Source: Azorinus chamasolen (lineage: Eukaryota > Mollusca > Bivalvia > Cardiida > Solecurtidae). Taken from it: a stretch of 64,000 bases of DNA. The notes beneath the pieces were generated by a model. The model ran no database searches, had not been told where the DNA came from, and saw only the letters and a list, made by a program, of their open reading frames with translations. This document shows positions 9,902 through 20,362 of this stretch, one piece after another. Position numbers and translations under genes: made by a program. The number at the start of each line of letters is the position of its first letter. The first letter of the stretch is position 1. The stretch spans positions 28,019,895 to 28,083,894 of the forward strand of contig OY755252.1 in assembly GCA_963576725.1 (NCBI GenBank), written 5' to 3'.

Positions 9902-9936
<35 letters not shown>
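9902..9936. repeat. (TA)n microsatellite
   Basis: An uninterrupted TA run of about 17 units directly upstream of dispersed repeat G. The second G copy at 40963 is preceded by a shorter ATATATAT run, so the run may be part of the element's end. Confidence 0.9.
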
Positions 9937-9938
<2 letters not shown>

Positions 9939-10262
9939 CCAACCTTCGGGGTACATCAGTGCAACCTTTGGGCGACAGCTGTCGCCCACGGGTAAAATTT
10001 AGTGTCGCCTAAATATACATTACTTCTAACTTTTTTTAAACGTCTTGAATATTGTTGGAAATAAATGCATATGGTAGAGTATGTTCTTAAAATGTACCTG
10101 TATCGAAGATTTTGTTGTATTGTTTCAAAAAATAAAATTATGAACAATTCATCTTTTTTTTGTATATTTGAAACTTAATTATTCGGGTACATTGTATATA
10201 TCGTATTTATCAATTTATTGCAGAAATATGTTCTATACTTTAATACAAAAAAAGTTGCTTAT
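9937..10262. repeat. Dispersed repeat G, copy 1
   Basis: About 320 bp nearly identical to 40963-41279: shared landmarks are TTCCAACCTTCGGGGTACAT, GTGTCGCCTAAATATACATT, GGAAATAAATGCATATGGTA and TTATGAACAATTCA. The last 48 bp (10215-10262) are inverted relative to copy 2. An inverted echo of GCAACCTTTGGGCGAC occurs downstream as GTCACCTAAAGGTTGC near 10365, so the complete element may extend to about 10410 with degenerate TIRs. No coding capacity. Confidence 0.8.
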
Positions 10263-10523
10263 TTACTTATCTGTTTGATATATTATTTGCCTGACTCATA
10301 GAAATTAACAAAATTCTTCAAAAAGAAAAAAATGCAAAAATCGGTATGAAAACGGAGTCAACCGTCACCTAAAGGTTGCTCTGATATAAGTCGCCCAACT
10401 GTACAAATGGGAAAGTTTATTTTAAAAAGGTATTTCTAGTTTAAACGTATATATTGTTGAAAAGTGTATTTTTAAATGCCACGTGGACATAATTTCATAC
10501 TCGGGATTGTGATTATTGTAACT

Positions 10524-10708
10524 TTAACCCTTATCATGCTTGGCGCGACTTGGCGAATATTTGCAAACAGTTTTGATTCTGATCTGGATCCAAGCTGTTT
10601 GAAATTCATATTCGATTTTTCTTCAGTTTAAAAGGATAAAAATCTGATTTTGATTTTTTGCAGATGATATATTTGAAGCAGACGGCAATTGAGCATGATA
10701 AGGGTTAA
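10524..10708. mobile_element. K-type piggyBac-like MITE (TTAACCCTTATCATGCT)
   Basis: TTAACCCTTATCATGCT at the left and AGCATGATAAGGGTTAA at the right are perfect inverted ends with TTAA. The core has GCAAACAGTTTTGATTCTGA and CTGGATCCAAGCTGTTTG. The element at 56050 has the same terminus with one change. Confidence 0.85.
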
Positions 10709-10939
10709 TACTATTATACGAAACATCTGATCTATTGTGAAATGGTGATTGGAGTTGAAAATGACCGTTGTTATGCGGTACTCTTATTTCACCTATATGT
10801 ATGTTTGTTTTTGTCCTTTTTATGTCAAAATAATAATGATATAATACTTTATGATAATTATACTACTACTAACAATAATAATACACAATGGATCAAATGC
10901 TGACCTATTTTATTTAATTCCCAGCTTGCGACTTGCCCC

Positions 10940-11135
10940 TGGCCGTTGTAAAGCGATACTCCTATTTTCACTCATGGTTTTGTTTCTATGTGTCTTTATA
11001 GTATCCCCTCGCATCGAAAATTGAAGGGGATAAAGAAATCGTTCTGTACGTTCGCTCGTTCGTTCGTTCGTTTGTATGTATGTAACACCCTTTGTCAGCG
11101 CTTCATTTAGCAACGGAATTTCATCAAACTTCAAA
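10940..11135. repeat. Molluscan-type repeat fragment with GTTCGCTCGTTC run
   Basis: CCCCTCGCATCGAAAATTGA, a GTTCGCTCGTTCGTTCGTTC run and TTTCATCAAACTTCAAACAA have the layout of a repeat end often seen in mollusc introns. Assigned by general resemblance; no second copy in this window. Confidence 0.3.
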
Positions 11136-11410
11136 CAATATGTTGCTATTTTCAGAAAAAAACCACCTTTCTATAGCTCTTGCAACTTCAATATTTAACA
11201 AATTTCCATGAAACATGTATGTGTTTAGCTTGACATTGTGGGAATGCGATGACATTTGTATTACTTGTGATATGTTGTACGGTATAACCTCTGCAAAACA
11301 TATTTTGGATGACATTGAATAGTGCCGTTGAAGAAATAGTGTTGCTCCTCGGAGGTTAATTGTTTGGCAAATCTCTCTAACGACACCATTCAGAAAGAAA
11401 TACTTGGGAC

Positions 11411-11567
11411 CTTTAATTACACTTGGCCGCTTAATACAGGACAAACATCATGTAGAAGCTCACAAAGGGAACTGTTTGTATTACTTTTATCCTGCATTAA
11501 GCTGCCACCTGCCTTAAAATCCGACAATTTTATTTGGAATGTTCGGCGTAGAGAGAATTTCACTGTA
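11411..11567. mobile_element. A-family MITE, left end missing
   Basis: GGCCGCTTAATACAGGACAA and TATCCTGCATTAAGCTGCCA are the arms; the right end is GAGAGAATTTCACTGTA. Confidence 0.65.
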
Positions 11568-12640
11568 GGTTTTTGGATTCACTTCAAGAGGCTTCTGCGG
11601 TTGGTTTGAGGTTTTGTGAAAGGGGTTTCCTGCTGGGCCAAACATGTATATTATTTATGAATGTTCGAAATGTGGTTGTCTTCAGAAGTAAATGAAACAT
11701 TTCATAAGTAAAGCGGCTTACCACATAAACAAAATTATATTTTATTGTATTTATATGGATGAGACGTCGAGTTACTTGTCGATTGACCTGAATTCATAAA
11801 ATATTTATTTTTACATCAGGTGATAAGATTCAAGCCGACGAGTTTTGTCAGATATCAATTTTAGAGGCGGAATAAGTGAAGGGTCTTAATATTTATTAGG
11901 GATATGTCATCGAGCAGAATGTTAATTAAGATAGAATAAATCTTAGCAGAATGCTAATTAAGATAGAATAAATCATTTTACTGCCTGTATATAAGATATA
12001 CACTTTCAATACATATACAAACGGCATAGTGTGCATAGTTCACATAGTCCATATAAAGCATTATTATGAAGAAAAGAACAGGCACGTAAAACATAACAGA
12101 AGGATAAAGTGAAAGTCACATATTTCATAAATACTGTATAGGCCACCTCGGAGTTTTTCTGAATGCAAATAATCATAACACCTCCAACCGCCACTCTGTT
12201 TAATTCAGGTTAAAGCGAATATGGCCGAATTGTCATTGGTGGTGAGTGACAAATACTTTAACTATGATCGGGCTCTTCGTTTATGAAAAGAACACTCTGC
12301 ATCTGCACAGCTTTCTATGCGTGACTGATTCCAGTTATTTGTGTTTTTCACAGTGGCATTCAACCCTATGCGAAACACACCCTTTAATGGCAGAGTCCCA
12401 ACCCTCCTTTTTATGCCTATGGGCATAACCGCTCTCCCATCAGAGGGCATATGCAATAACTCAGCAAGGATGAATTGGTCAGAAATGATCTCTTTAATGA
12501 TATTCTGACTTATTTTCTTTGCAGTTTGTTTGATCAGATGGTAACTTGATATGATAAACTAGAAAGGTGTTCCTCCGAACACCGCACACACGTGTCGCCT
12601 GCCGGTTTAATGAGGAAAAGTGAGCCCCGTAGTAGATCGG
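11568..12640. other. No supported feature
   Basis: About 1.07 kb of AT-rich sequence. A direct repeat, CAGAATG(T/C)TAATTAAGATAGAATAAATC, occurs twice at about 11914 and 11947. No exon with convincing splice signals and no MITE was recognised. Confidence 0.4.
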
Positions 12641-13145
12641 GGGTCGATTTATTATATAGTACTATGACCCCGGTCATTTTAATATTATAAAGTATAGTGA
12701 CTCATAGTATACTTGCCATAGTATAATGACCCCCTTTATAGTATTGTGACCCACTCTTTTTATCGTGGTAGGTTGACCGAGAGGTCTATATATTTTATAG
12801 TACTATGACCCCTAGTCATTTACTATAGAATATAGTGACTCCCTTGCGAAAATCCATCCACGATGGAGGGTTGATATATAATATAGTACTATGCCACCCA
12901 TACCATTTTACTACATAATATAGTGACTCCCTTGCAAAATACATCCACCACAGGATCGATATATCATATAGTTTTATGACCCCAATGCCATTTTACTATA
13001 AAGTATAGTGACTTCTTTGCCATAATATAAAGACCGCCTGATAATATTGTGATCATATCCTTTTATCGTAGTAACTCGACCTAGGGGTCTATATATTTTA
13101 TAGTATTATGACCCCGGTCATGTTACTTCAAAATATAGTGACATC
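12640..13145. repeat. Tandem array L, copy 1
   Basis: Diverged units containing TATAGTACTATGACCCC, ATTTTACTATAAAGTATAGT, GACTCCCTTGC and ATCCACCAC, with a period near 86 bp judged from the better-preserved second array (61230-62075), which has the same orientation. CCATAGTATAATGACCCCC sub-repeats make the spacing irregular. The unit alternates gaccc blocks with ATATAGT palindromes. Confidence 0.75.
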
Positions 13146-13147
13146 AG

Positions 13148-13320
13148 CAATGTTCGGCCAGCCGAACAAAATATTTGAAAAGCACCTTGCTTTATTAAAA
13201 ACTTCAAACAGATAGAAAATGTTCGGCTGGCCGAACAAAATATCAGTGTTCGGCTGGCCGAACAAATTCAATCAGCACCAGCAATGTTAGACCAGCACAT
13301 GCACAAAATAGTTTAAGTTA
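13148..13320. repeat. Palindromic GTTCGGC array M, copy 1 (first part)
   Basis: Blocks of GTTCGGCTGGCCGAAC and GTTCGGCCAGCCGAAC separated by AAAATATTTGAAAAGC, AAAATATCAGT and AAATTCAATCAGCACCAGCA. It is the reverse complement of units in the array at 33340-34465. Confidence 0.8.
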
Positions 13321-13466
13321 TAATGAAATATTGAAGGTACAACAATTGTAGCCATGTTAGAAACCAAAGAAACAGATCTGTCAATTTCCATTAGCAAACA
13401 GTACATACCCTGATCAGACAGTTCCTATACTGTTTGCAAATGCATTTATATGAGGGACAGGGTTAA
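13321..13466. mobile_element. C-family (CAATTTCC subtype) MITE inside array M
   Basis: AATGAAATATTGAAGGTACA, AGAAACCAAAGAAACAGATC, ACATACCCTGATCAGACAG and TGAGGGACAGGGTTAA match in order the right two thirds of the elements at 18255 and 39291. The left end is missing and the core hairpin is cut short, so the copy is a fragment dividing array M. Confidence 0.65.
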
Positions 13467-14020
13467 AGTAGCTGAACAAAACAGTTACAAAATGTTCAGC
13501 TGGTTAAACAAAGTCGCTGTCGGAACAGGTTTGGCTTTGTTAAGCTGGCCAAACAAGTGCGATCGGGTTTACAAAATGGTCAGCCGGTTAAACAAAGCAT
13601 CAGTGTTTAACTGGCCGACCAGGTTCAGTTGCAGCAATACAAGCAATGTTCTGCAAACTGAACAAACTTTCGAAAAAAAGTATAAGTGTTGAAGAGTTTT
13701 GCAAGCTGAACATTGAAACTTTGTTCGGCTGGTTGAACATTGCATATGTGACTGTGTGTAATTTAAACGGTTTTGCAAGCCAAAAACTTATACTTTGTAT
13801 GCCTTGCTGACAGGGTCAATTATAGTCGGAAAATGTTTTTAGTGTAAGGCTTACTAAACAGTTTCAATCACTTTAACACAATGTACCAACAAATAAAATT
13901 AATAACAACTTCAAATGACTGAATAAATCATTTCATGGGAAAATATGAGAACAAATACAGATTTAAATTATTTATTATTTTATTTATACAAACTTCTTTA
14001 TCTTTTACTAACAAGTAAGA
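13467..14020. repeat. Array M, copy 1 (second part) and shared flank
   Basis: Weaker units (AAAATGTTCAGCTGGTTAAA, GTTAAGCTGGCCAAACAAG) to about 13790, then a flank with CAGTTTCAATCACTTTAACA and ATTTCATGGGAAAATATGAG. The same flank occurs reversed at about 33060-33310 next to the second M array, so array and flank form one inverted pair about 20 kb apart. Confidence 0.65.
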
Positions 14021-14094
14021 ATATTACAAGAATGGTAAAATACATAGCAATATAAGCCAACAGTCTGTATCAAGATTGCAAAACAAGAAACACT

Positions 14095-14290
14095 ATGCCC
14101 CCGGGGCCAACATGAATTTGACCTTTGACCTTGATATATGACTTGACTTTAATATGTCACCCCTAAAATGTTCACTTCCATAAATTGCACATGCATGCCA
14201 AGTTTGAAGTATGTATGTGCATTGGCTACAATAAGTATCGCCAACGTTAAAGTTGGGAACAAACCAACAGACAAACAGACTCACACAGAG
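14095..14290. repeat. Dispersed repeat with TGACCTTTGACC motif
   Basis: GAATTTGACCTTTGACCTTG, ATGTCACCCCTAAAATGTTC and CATGCATGCCAAGTTTGAAG. The order recurs at 26655-26795 (GAATGACCTTGACATGTCAC, CATATGCATGCCAAATATGA) and more distantly at 36280-36370. Confidence 0.55.
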
Positions 14291-14400
14291 AGGGCAAAAG
14301 CAATGTGCCCACCCTTTGATCGGGCAGACTAACCAAGTAAATGTCAGTCATACGTATCTGTTAGATGGACTAACAAAAATTCAATTCAATTAGTTCCAAG

Positions 14401-14575
14401 TTTTACCTCACATAAACGCATTTGCAAACACAGCAGACCCTGTTAAAGGTGCCTTACCTGGGTCTGCTGTTTGTTTGTGTTCCTGTTCCATTATAAAACA
14501 TCAGCTAATAAACATTTATAATATCTCTATTTCTAACGTGAATATTCATCAGGTAAAAGGGTTAATAATAGCCAC
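14401..14575. mobile_element. C-family MITE, reversed, internally deleted
   Basis: Left end TTTTACCTCACATAAACGCA, core GCAAACACAGCAGACCCTG and CCTGGGTCTGCTGTTTGT, right arm GTGAATATTCATCAGGTAAA ending GGGTTAA. The first TTAA has mutated. Confidence 0.7.
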
Positions 14576-14736
14576 ATGTGGTGCCAATGCTCGTCTGATT
14601 TGGAGCTAAATGAAAAGAACAAGTTCAATTAGAACAAGCAAATAGTGTCATGCAATCCATTGTCACCCACTGGAAACTGTTCTTTGCATTTCGAGTCATC
14701 ATCAGCATTAAAGAACTTTCTACAACATAAGTTTTA

Positions 14737-15640
14737 CAAAAAGAGGGCCATGATGGCCCTGATATCGCTCACCAGACAATCAGGAGAAGATTTTCAAAGT
14801 TTTCTCTATGTTTCTACAGAAATCTGGCCACCGTTGGGGCATAATTCATATATGTTTTGTAGAGGACTTCAAGATGATGCTATGTGCCAAATATGAAGGC
14901 AGAGAAACTTCCAGTTTCAGAAGAAGATTACTATTTAGGTTTCACAATATGTTTCTATACATAACAGTTTTCTGTTACAGACTGCTTGACCTCTCCAATA
15001 CACTAGCTGGCTAGCTGGTGGTTAAATGGAAACCATTATACTGTAGAAGTCTATTTTGGGCAGGGCCAATTTAAACCTCAGAACTATGATATTAACAAAA
15101 TTCATAAAGGTATACTAAAAATCTATACACCAAATATCTAAGCTCTGGGACATGTAGTTTTTGGCAAAACGATTTTTAAAGTTTTCCCTATGCCTAACTA
15201 ATGAACCAAGCAGTCTGTAACAGAAAACTGGAACAACAGTCTGCTTAAAAAAACTAGCCATCCCTGGGGCAAGGCCAATTTTGAAACCAGGGGCATAATT
15301 TATATAACTTTTGTAGAGAGCCTGAACATGATGATATGTGCCAAATATGAAACCCGACAACATTCCAGTTTCAGGAGAAGATTTTCAAAGTTTTCACTAT
15401 ATGTTTCTATGGAGGGGGGGGGCAATTCTGACTCCAGTGGCATAATTTATATACCTTTTGTAGAGGACCTACAGGTGATGCTATGTGCCGAAGATGAAAG
15501 CTGAGAGCTCTGTAGATTCAGAGATGAAGAGTTTTAAAGGTTCAAATTGTTGATGACGCACGACAGACGTCAACGGACCACATATATCAGGCGATCACAA
15601 AAGCTCATCCTGAGCACTTTGTGCTCCAGTGAGCTTAGAA
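14737..15640 (+). mobile_element. H element, copy 1
   Basis: Begins AAGAGGGCCATGATGGCCCT followed by GATATCGCTCACC and ends in a stretch with CAACGGACC and CACAAAAGCTCATCCTGAGC then CCAGTGAGCTTAGAA. The body is a tandem series of about 160-bp units with landmarks GGGGCATAATT(T/C)ATATA, TTTGTAGAGGAC, GATGCTATGTGCCAAATATG and AAGATTTTCAAAGTTTTC. It is noncoding in all frames. The middle (15010-15240) has a rearranged, partly inverted unit: the CAGTTTTCTGTTACAGACTG block at 14967 recurs reversed at 15208. Similar internally repetitive elements are common in mollusc genomes; that is from memory, not from a search. Confidence 0.75.
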
Positions 15641-15773
15641 GCTGTGTGTTGAAGTTGACTTTTCAACTGGCTTTGATACAGTAGTTGTAATTATATAAAC
15701 CCAGACTGTCTTGGCAATTCATTGAAGAACAAGTAATATTGATGAATGAAGAAATATCACGATATGTAGTCTT
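15641..15773. other. Possible 3' UTR of the minus-strand exon pair
   Basis: Downstream, on the minus strand, of the candidate stop codon at 15774-15776. No clear AATAAA close to the stop was found on the minus strand. Confidence 0.2.
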
Positions 15774-15859
15774 TCAGGGATAAGGCAGCAAATATAGGAT
15801 TCCATTAGAAACACTAGTAGTCTTATATCCATTGCCCTCCTTTTTCTGCTTGGACGTAC
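15774..15859 (-). CDS. Candidate terminal coding exon, unknown gene
   Basis: On the minus strand an excellent splice acceptor (TTATCTTTCTTACAG) precedes 86 nt that begin with two bases completing a codon and then read TSKQKKEGNGYKTTSV and on to a stop after 27 residues. The phase matches the end of the exon at 20576-20752: its last base G plus GT here gives a glycine codon, and the joined frame stays open. The peptide is polar and lysine-rich; no domain is recognised. The 4.7-kb intron would contain H, hAT-like and C elements. Both splice sites are inferences; an alternative frame from the same acceptor also stays open for 47 codons, which lowers confidence. Confidence 0.35.
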
Positions 15860-16062
15860 CTGTAAGAAAGATAAAACACCTAAGAATTAGAAATAAATTA
15901 AACTAATACAAATAGTTAAGCATGTTTTATCAAGAACTGAAACTTTTCTAAATTCACAAAGGACCATAACTCTAATAAATGTGTGTCTGTGTTATGGTAC
16001 ATTGTACTTGCACTACGTTATCAACATATGATGACAAATAATGGTTCATAGTTATACATTTG

Positions 16063-16243
16063 CAGGGCTCAAGCTGCAGCTCTCCATTAGGGAACAGTTC
16101 AGTGATATTGAGGGAGAAGTTAAATTTGGTCCTGATTTTATACTTTCCTATATAATAAAACTTCTCCCTCAGCTCAAAACAAGGAGAGGTCAGCAGAGTT
16201 AGGGAAACTTTTTCTCCCAAATCTCCCTCTTGCTTGAGCCCTG
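16063..16243. mobile_element. hAT-like MITE (CAGGGCTCAAGC ends)
   Basis: CAGGGCTCAAGC at the left and GCTTGAGCCCTG at the right are perfect 12-bp inverted termini of the hAT CAGGG type. Inside, GAGGGAGAAGTTAAATTTGG pairs imperfectly with AACTTCTCCCTCAGCTC. A direct repeat CATTTG flanks both sides (16057-16062 and 16244-16249); hAT elements normally make 8 bp, so the duplication may be partly eroded. Confidence 0.75.
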
Positions 16244-16370
16244 CATTTGTATGTCAAAGGCTGTGATAGTTATAAAGAAATCTGAATCAGAAATAAACTT
16301 TTATAATAATATTACTTTAATGTTTGTCTTGTGGCCCTTTGCGTCTTTGTACTTGTATGTTTGTTGGTGT

Positions 16371-16676
16371 TTGAAATATATTCTGAAAGTGGGAGATCCT
16401 TCGAAAGCAAACGTAGCAATGCTAAAAGAGAAAATTGCAGACTTGGTTTTATTGAGTCTGTTCATAAGTAGTAATTAAAAGTGCAACACTACTCACGTCC
16501 CCTAGGACCGGCTAGGACAGCAGTTTATATGAATTTTCAAAACTTATACCATCAAAACTAATGATCCCAAAGGGCCAGAAAATACAACACTGAGAATAAA
16601 GTATGGGGTAACTTTTTACAGCCACCATATAAGCACTTAGTAAATATATTCTAAAAGTGGGAGATCCTTCGAAGTT
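16371..16676 (+). repeat. Paired AAGTGGGAGATCCTTCGAA motifs
   Basis: AAATATATTCTGAAAGTGGG continuing to AGATCCTTCGAA occurs at about 16374-16405, and almost the same string (TAAATATATTCTAAAAGTGG and on) at about 16642-16672. The 240 bp between them show no other repeat. The same motif occurs alone at 49871 and 61978. Confidence 0.6.
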
Positions 16677-16684
16677 TCATCTCA

Positions 16685-16725
16685 TGTGTGTGTGATGTGT
16701 GTTGTGTGTGTGTTTGTGTGTGTAT
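16685..16725. repeat. Imperfect (TG)n
   Basis: TGTGTGTGTGATGTGTGTTG and TGTGTGTTTGTGTGTGTAT, immediately before an H element. Confidence 0.85.
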
Positions 16726-16737
16726 CCTACTCTATAA

Positions 16738-17780
16738 GACAAGAGGGCCATGAGGCCCTGAAGCGCTCACCTGAGATAACCCCAGGGGCGGGCCATTTTT
16801 TACCAAGAATTCATCATTTGTACAACATTGGTAGAGAACCACAAGGCAAAGCAGTATGCCAATTAATTAAAGGTCTAAGCCTAACGGTTTCAGAGAAAAA
16901 TAATATTTCATATTTTTCCCATGAAAAACTGATAAGCCTCAAGTCAGGGCCAAGTTTTGGACAGAGGCTAGGGTCGTAAGTTGAACATTTTTGGCAGAGG
17001 ACCACAAGCCAAGCTACATATTTGTATAGGACCATTAGATCATGTTACATACCAAACATCAAAGGTCTAGGCCTTACAGTTTCAGAAGATTTTTAAAGAT
17101 TTTCCTATGAAAAAATGATAAGCCCTTGGGCGGGGCCATTTTCGATCCAGGGTCAAAATTTGAACAATCTTTGTAGAGGACCATTAGACCATGCTACATG
17201 CCAAACATCAAAGGTCTATGCCTTACAGTTTCAGAGAAGAAGATTTTTAAAGATTTTCCTACGAAAAACTGATAAGCCCTTGGGCGGGGCCATTTTTGGC
17301 CCGGGGTCATTATTTGACCAATCTTTGTAGAGGACCATAAGATCATGCTACATGCCAAATATCAAAAGTCTAGGCTTTACAGTTTCAGAGAAGAAGATTT
17401 TTAAAGATTTTCCTATGACAAACTGATAAGCCCTTGGGCGGGGCACATTTTTGGCCCGGAGTCATAATTTGAACAATCTTTGTAGAGGACCATAAGATCA
17501 TGCTACATGTCAAATATCAAAAGTCAAGGCCTTACAGTTTCAGAGAAGAAGATTTTTAAAGATTTTCCTATGACAAACTGATAAGCCCTAGGGCGGGGCA
17601 TTTTTGGCCCGGGGTCATAATGTGAACAATATTTCGTTCCCCCTAACCACTGATGCTTCTGACAAAATTTGGTTAAAATCGGGTCAGTAGTTTCAGAGGA
17701 GATGTCGTTTGAAAATGTGGACGGACGACGGGCGACGGACGCCGGACGGATCGCGGCCAAAGGCTCAGGTGAGCTAAAAA
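16738..17780 (+). mobile_element. H element, copy 2 (distinct subfamily)
   Basis: Starts AAGAGGGCCATGAGGCCCTG and AGCGCTCACCTGAG; ends GGACGACGGGCGACGGACGC, CGGACGGATCGCGGCC, AAAGGCTCAGGTGAGC. GCTCACCTGAG and CTCAGGTGAGC make short inverted ends. Between are about five units of roughly 150 bp with GATAAGCCCTTGGGCGGGGC, TTTGTAGAGGACCATAAGAT, CATGCTACATGCCAAA and AGTTTCAGAGAAGAAGATTT. The CpG-rich tail is unlike the AT-rich body. The units differ from copies 1 and 3, so array expansion probably happened separately in each. Confidence 0.8.
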
Positions 17781-17868
17781 TCAGGTTCATTTGTCTACCT
17801 TCATGGAAAACAATAATCAGAGGTCCTGATACGATGCCTAATCCGAATTATTTTCAATAATAGCTCTG

Positions 17869-17969
17869 TTATTTCTCCATCAAACCCTATACTGAGACAA
17901 CTCTTTAAAACCGCCTTGAAGAAACAATTCCAAAGAGCGGTCACAGTATAGGGTTTGGAGGAGAAATTA
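17869..17969. mobile_element. Hairpin MITE (TTATTTCTCCATCAAACCC)
   Basis: TTATTTCTCCATCAAACCCT and AGGGTTTGGAGGAGAAATTA are near-perfect inverted ends, followed by ATACTG/CAGTATA and GACAACTCTTT/AAAGAGCGGTC. A relative lies at 53195-53290 in the right arm of the giant inverted repeat, and a half copy at 1522. Confidence 0.75.
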
Positions 17970-18254
17970 TGATTTTAGTAATTAGGTACATGCATATGCA
18001 CTTTTACCTGTAGCTCTGATAATGTTTATTTTACTAAAAACAAAAGTATTAAAGAGTCTAGTTAAAGATAGACACAAAATGTATCCTGTCCATTTTTGGT
18101 TACTGAACTGTTCAAAACCTTAAGTAGAAAATATGAAAATTGTCATTTATAAAGAGGGTCTATATACATTGTCAATATTGAGGACATGGCCAAAGCCGTA
18201 AGATGCCATATGAAACTGATTCTTTATGTCTTGCTCATTTTTTATCAGTAAGTC

Positions 18255-18499
18255 TTAACCCTTTCCCTGTTCAATGTTTATTCCAAATTTCAATACCTAC
18301 TGAATATTCATTAACAAAATAGTTGAAACATGAAAGGTCGACCATTGTAGCCATTTTAGAAACTAAAGTAACAGATATATCAAATGTCATTGGCAAACAG
18401 AGCAGATCCTGATCAGATGGCTCATCTACGAGCCGTATGATCTAGGTCTGACCTGTTTACAAATGTGGGAAAACACATTTATATCAGGGAAAGGGTTAA
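18255..18499. mobile_element. C-family MITE, CAATTTCC subtype, complete
   Basis: TTAACCCTTTCCCTGTTCAA at the left; TATCAGGGAAAGGGTTAA at the right. The left arm differs from the 6124 type: TTCCAAATTTCAATACCTAC and GAAACTAAAGTAACAGATAT. The core palindrome GATCCTGATCAGATGGCTCA retains the family pattern with a weakened dyad. Confidence 0.8.
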
Positions 18500-18600
18500 A
18501 TGAAGAGGTGCCATATTCATAGATTATAATATAGATAAATCTTGAAAATTGTATTTATTATCAAACTGAGAGAAAGACTTCCATTTTCCATTGTAACTAT

Positions 18601-18664
18601 TTTGTCCATGAGTATTCGGTAGGTTTTGAATTTTGGAATGAATGTAGAACAGGGAAATGGTTAA
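18601..18664. mobile_element. C-family end fragment
   Basis: CATGAGTATTCGGTAGGTTT and GAACAGGGAAATGGTTAA match the reversed left end of the CAATTTCC subtype. Only about 60 bp remain. Confidence 0.5.
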
Positions 18665-18911
18665 TGATTAATCATTGTTATCATTTAGGTTTAGTTGGTA
18701 TGAGGAATTATTTATCTGGCAAAACTGATATAAACATCGGACTACACTCAAATCAACCTAAGTAAAACGCAATAACTCTAAAAATATAAGTTCAATTTCA
18801 TATATGAAGCAGTCTTACATGGTTCCACAGTAGGCAAACATCACGACTATATTTTTGTATTAATTAATAAAAGTGAATGGCGCAGAGAAATTTCCACTGT
18901 GTCTAAGGTAT

Positions 18912-19170
18912 TTAACCCTTTCCCTGTTTCACATTCATGTAAGAAATAATGATATCATGAATATTTATTAGCTCAATTTTTATATTATACTTTTCAAGGG
19001 TTTTATTCTTACTTTTTGACAAAACCCATAGAATCAGATCTATATCGTGTCAATTTTATGCAAACAGAGTAGAACCTGATCAGATGGTTTTTAAGACCTA
19101 TAGAACTGTCTGATCTGGGTCTACTTTGTTTGCAAATGTGTGGCAAAGGTGTTTATAAAGGAAAAGTGTG
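18912..19170. mobile_element. C-family MITE
   Basis: TTAACCCTTTCCCTGTTTCA at the left. Left arm CATGAATATTTATTAGCTCA, core GAACCTGATCAGATGGTTTT and AACTGTCTGATCTGGGTCTA. The left arm carries an additional CAAGGGTTTTATTCTTAC block. The right end TAAAGGAAAAGTGTG is eroded. Confidence 0.75.
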
Positions 19171-19271
19171 ACGACTATTTATTATGTTTCTGCCATTTCC
19201 TTTCAAAAAGCATGGACCACCATCCACAGGAAATGTGCAGGAATATTAATTACTTGGATTTTATAACAGCA

Positions 19272-20351
19272 TTAACCATTTCCCAGTTTGAATATTTATG
19301 TAAGAAATAATGACACTATGAATATTAATTAGATTATTTTTATAATGGCATGTGAACATTTCGGGCAGAAACTGAAGAATGAGATCTATATTATATCAAA
19401 GGTGCCCGATGCATGCTTGGACTCATCCATGCATGCTTGGACTCAACCCCCCCCCCCCCCCCCCAAAAAAAAAAAAAAAAAAATTGTGATCGAAGTACAT
19501 GTATGTTCAATCTTTTCAACAAAAAACATTAAACTCGCCGCAATTAAAACGGTGCTTACTATTTCCAGTCAGCTACGAGGCGCCAGTTTTCTTTCTCCAA
19601 CTTTCCTTTTGAACGGATGCGACCATTTTGCTGTGACCCGGCTCATAAACTAGTCGATATTGCAAATTGACTACTACTTCCGGGCCACAGCGATTTGGCC
19701 ACCTCCGTTCAAAACGAAAGTAGGAGAAAGAAAATGTGTTTCAGCATAATTCGCGTTTGTGCTGAAAAGTTTAACGAATACAGATCCCCCTATATACTTC
19801 TATGCATCCTGGCGGGAGTCACATCGTTTCGCTCTAGCGTTTTTTCAAATTCGCGGTCTTGCAGCGACAAGACGGAACAATATTTAAGAAAAGCACTAAT
19901 TGTGCCGCTTAGCATATGGAATTTGGAACGGATCAAGACCAAACTGATCGAAATCGGTGTTGAATTGGCTTTGCTGTAAGACTTTGAAAAACATGACTGT
20001 TGTATTTTCCGCAGCTGATCTGTCGTAGTTAGATACCTTTCAATACATATATAGACCCGATAGGAAAAATTTTCCAGGTCGTGTTTTTCTTGTTTTTCGG
20101 AGTGGTTTAAGGTTCAAATAGATAATTTTAGGCTAGTTTAACATACTTCGATAACAATTTTTTTTTTTTTTTTTTTTTTTTTGGGGGGGGGGGGGGTGTC
20201 CATGGGTAAGTCCAAGCATGCGTCGAGCACCTTTGTATCATATCATAAACAAACAGAGCAGACCCTGATCAGACGGCCCCTATAGGAGCTATCTGATTGG
20301 GGTCTACTCTATTTACAAATGCGTGAACAGGTGTTTATGTGAAAGGGAAAA
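19272..20351. mobile_element. C-family MITE split by a hAT-like element
   Basis: Left arm TTAACCATTTCCCAGTTTGA and GAATATTAATTAGATTATTT to 19396; right part ACAAACAGAGCAGACCCTGA, dyad variant CCCCTATAGGAGC and GTGAAAGGGAAAACA from 20236. Removing 19397-20235 and one target copy restores the usual order of this family. Confidence 0.8.
19397..20235. mobile_element. hAT-like non-autonomous element, 839 bp
   Basis: CAAAGGTGCCCGATGCATGC at the left matches the complement of GCATGCGTCGAGCACCTTTG at the right. Next inside come ACTCAACCCCCC-type C then A runs at the left, and the matching T then G runs at the right. A second inverted pair lies at 19590 and 19715 (TTTCTTTCTCCAAC and AGGAGAAAGAAAA). 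The flanks are TATTATAT and TATCATAT, an 8-bp duplication with one mismatch, which with the CAAAGGTG ends points to hAT. The 94- and 102-codon ORFs inside have no recognisable transposase motif. Confidence 0.8.
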
Positions 20352-20362
20352 CACAATGGAAT

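Noticed and set aside
19345..19979. 102- and 94-codon ORFs as a hAT transposase remnant
   Set aside because: One reads through poly-C and poly-A tracts; neither shows recognisable hAT dimerisation or zinc-finger motifs.
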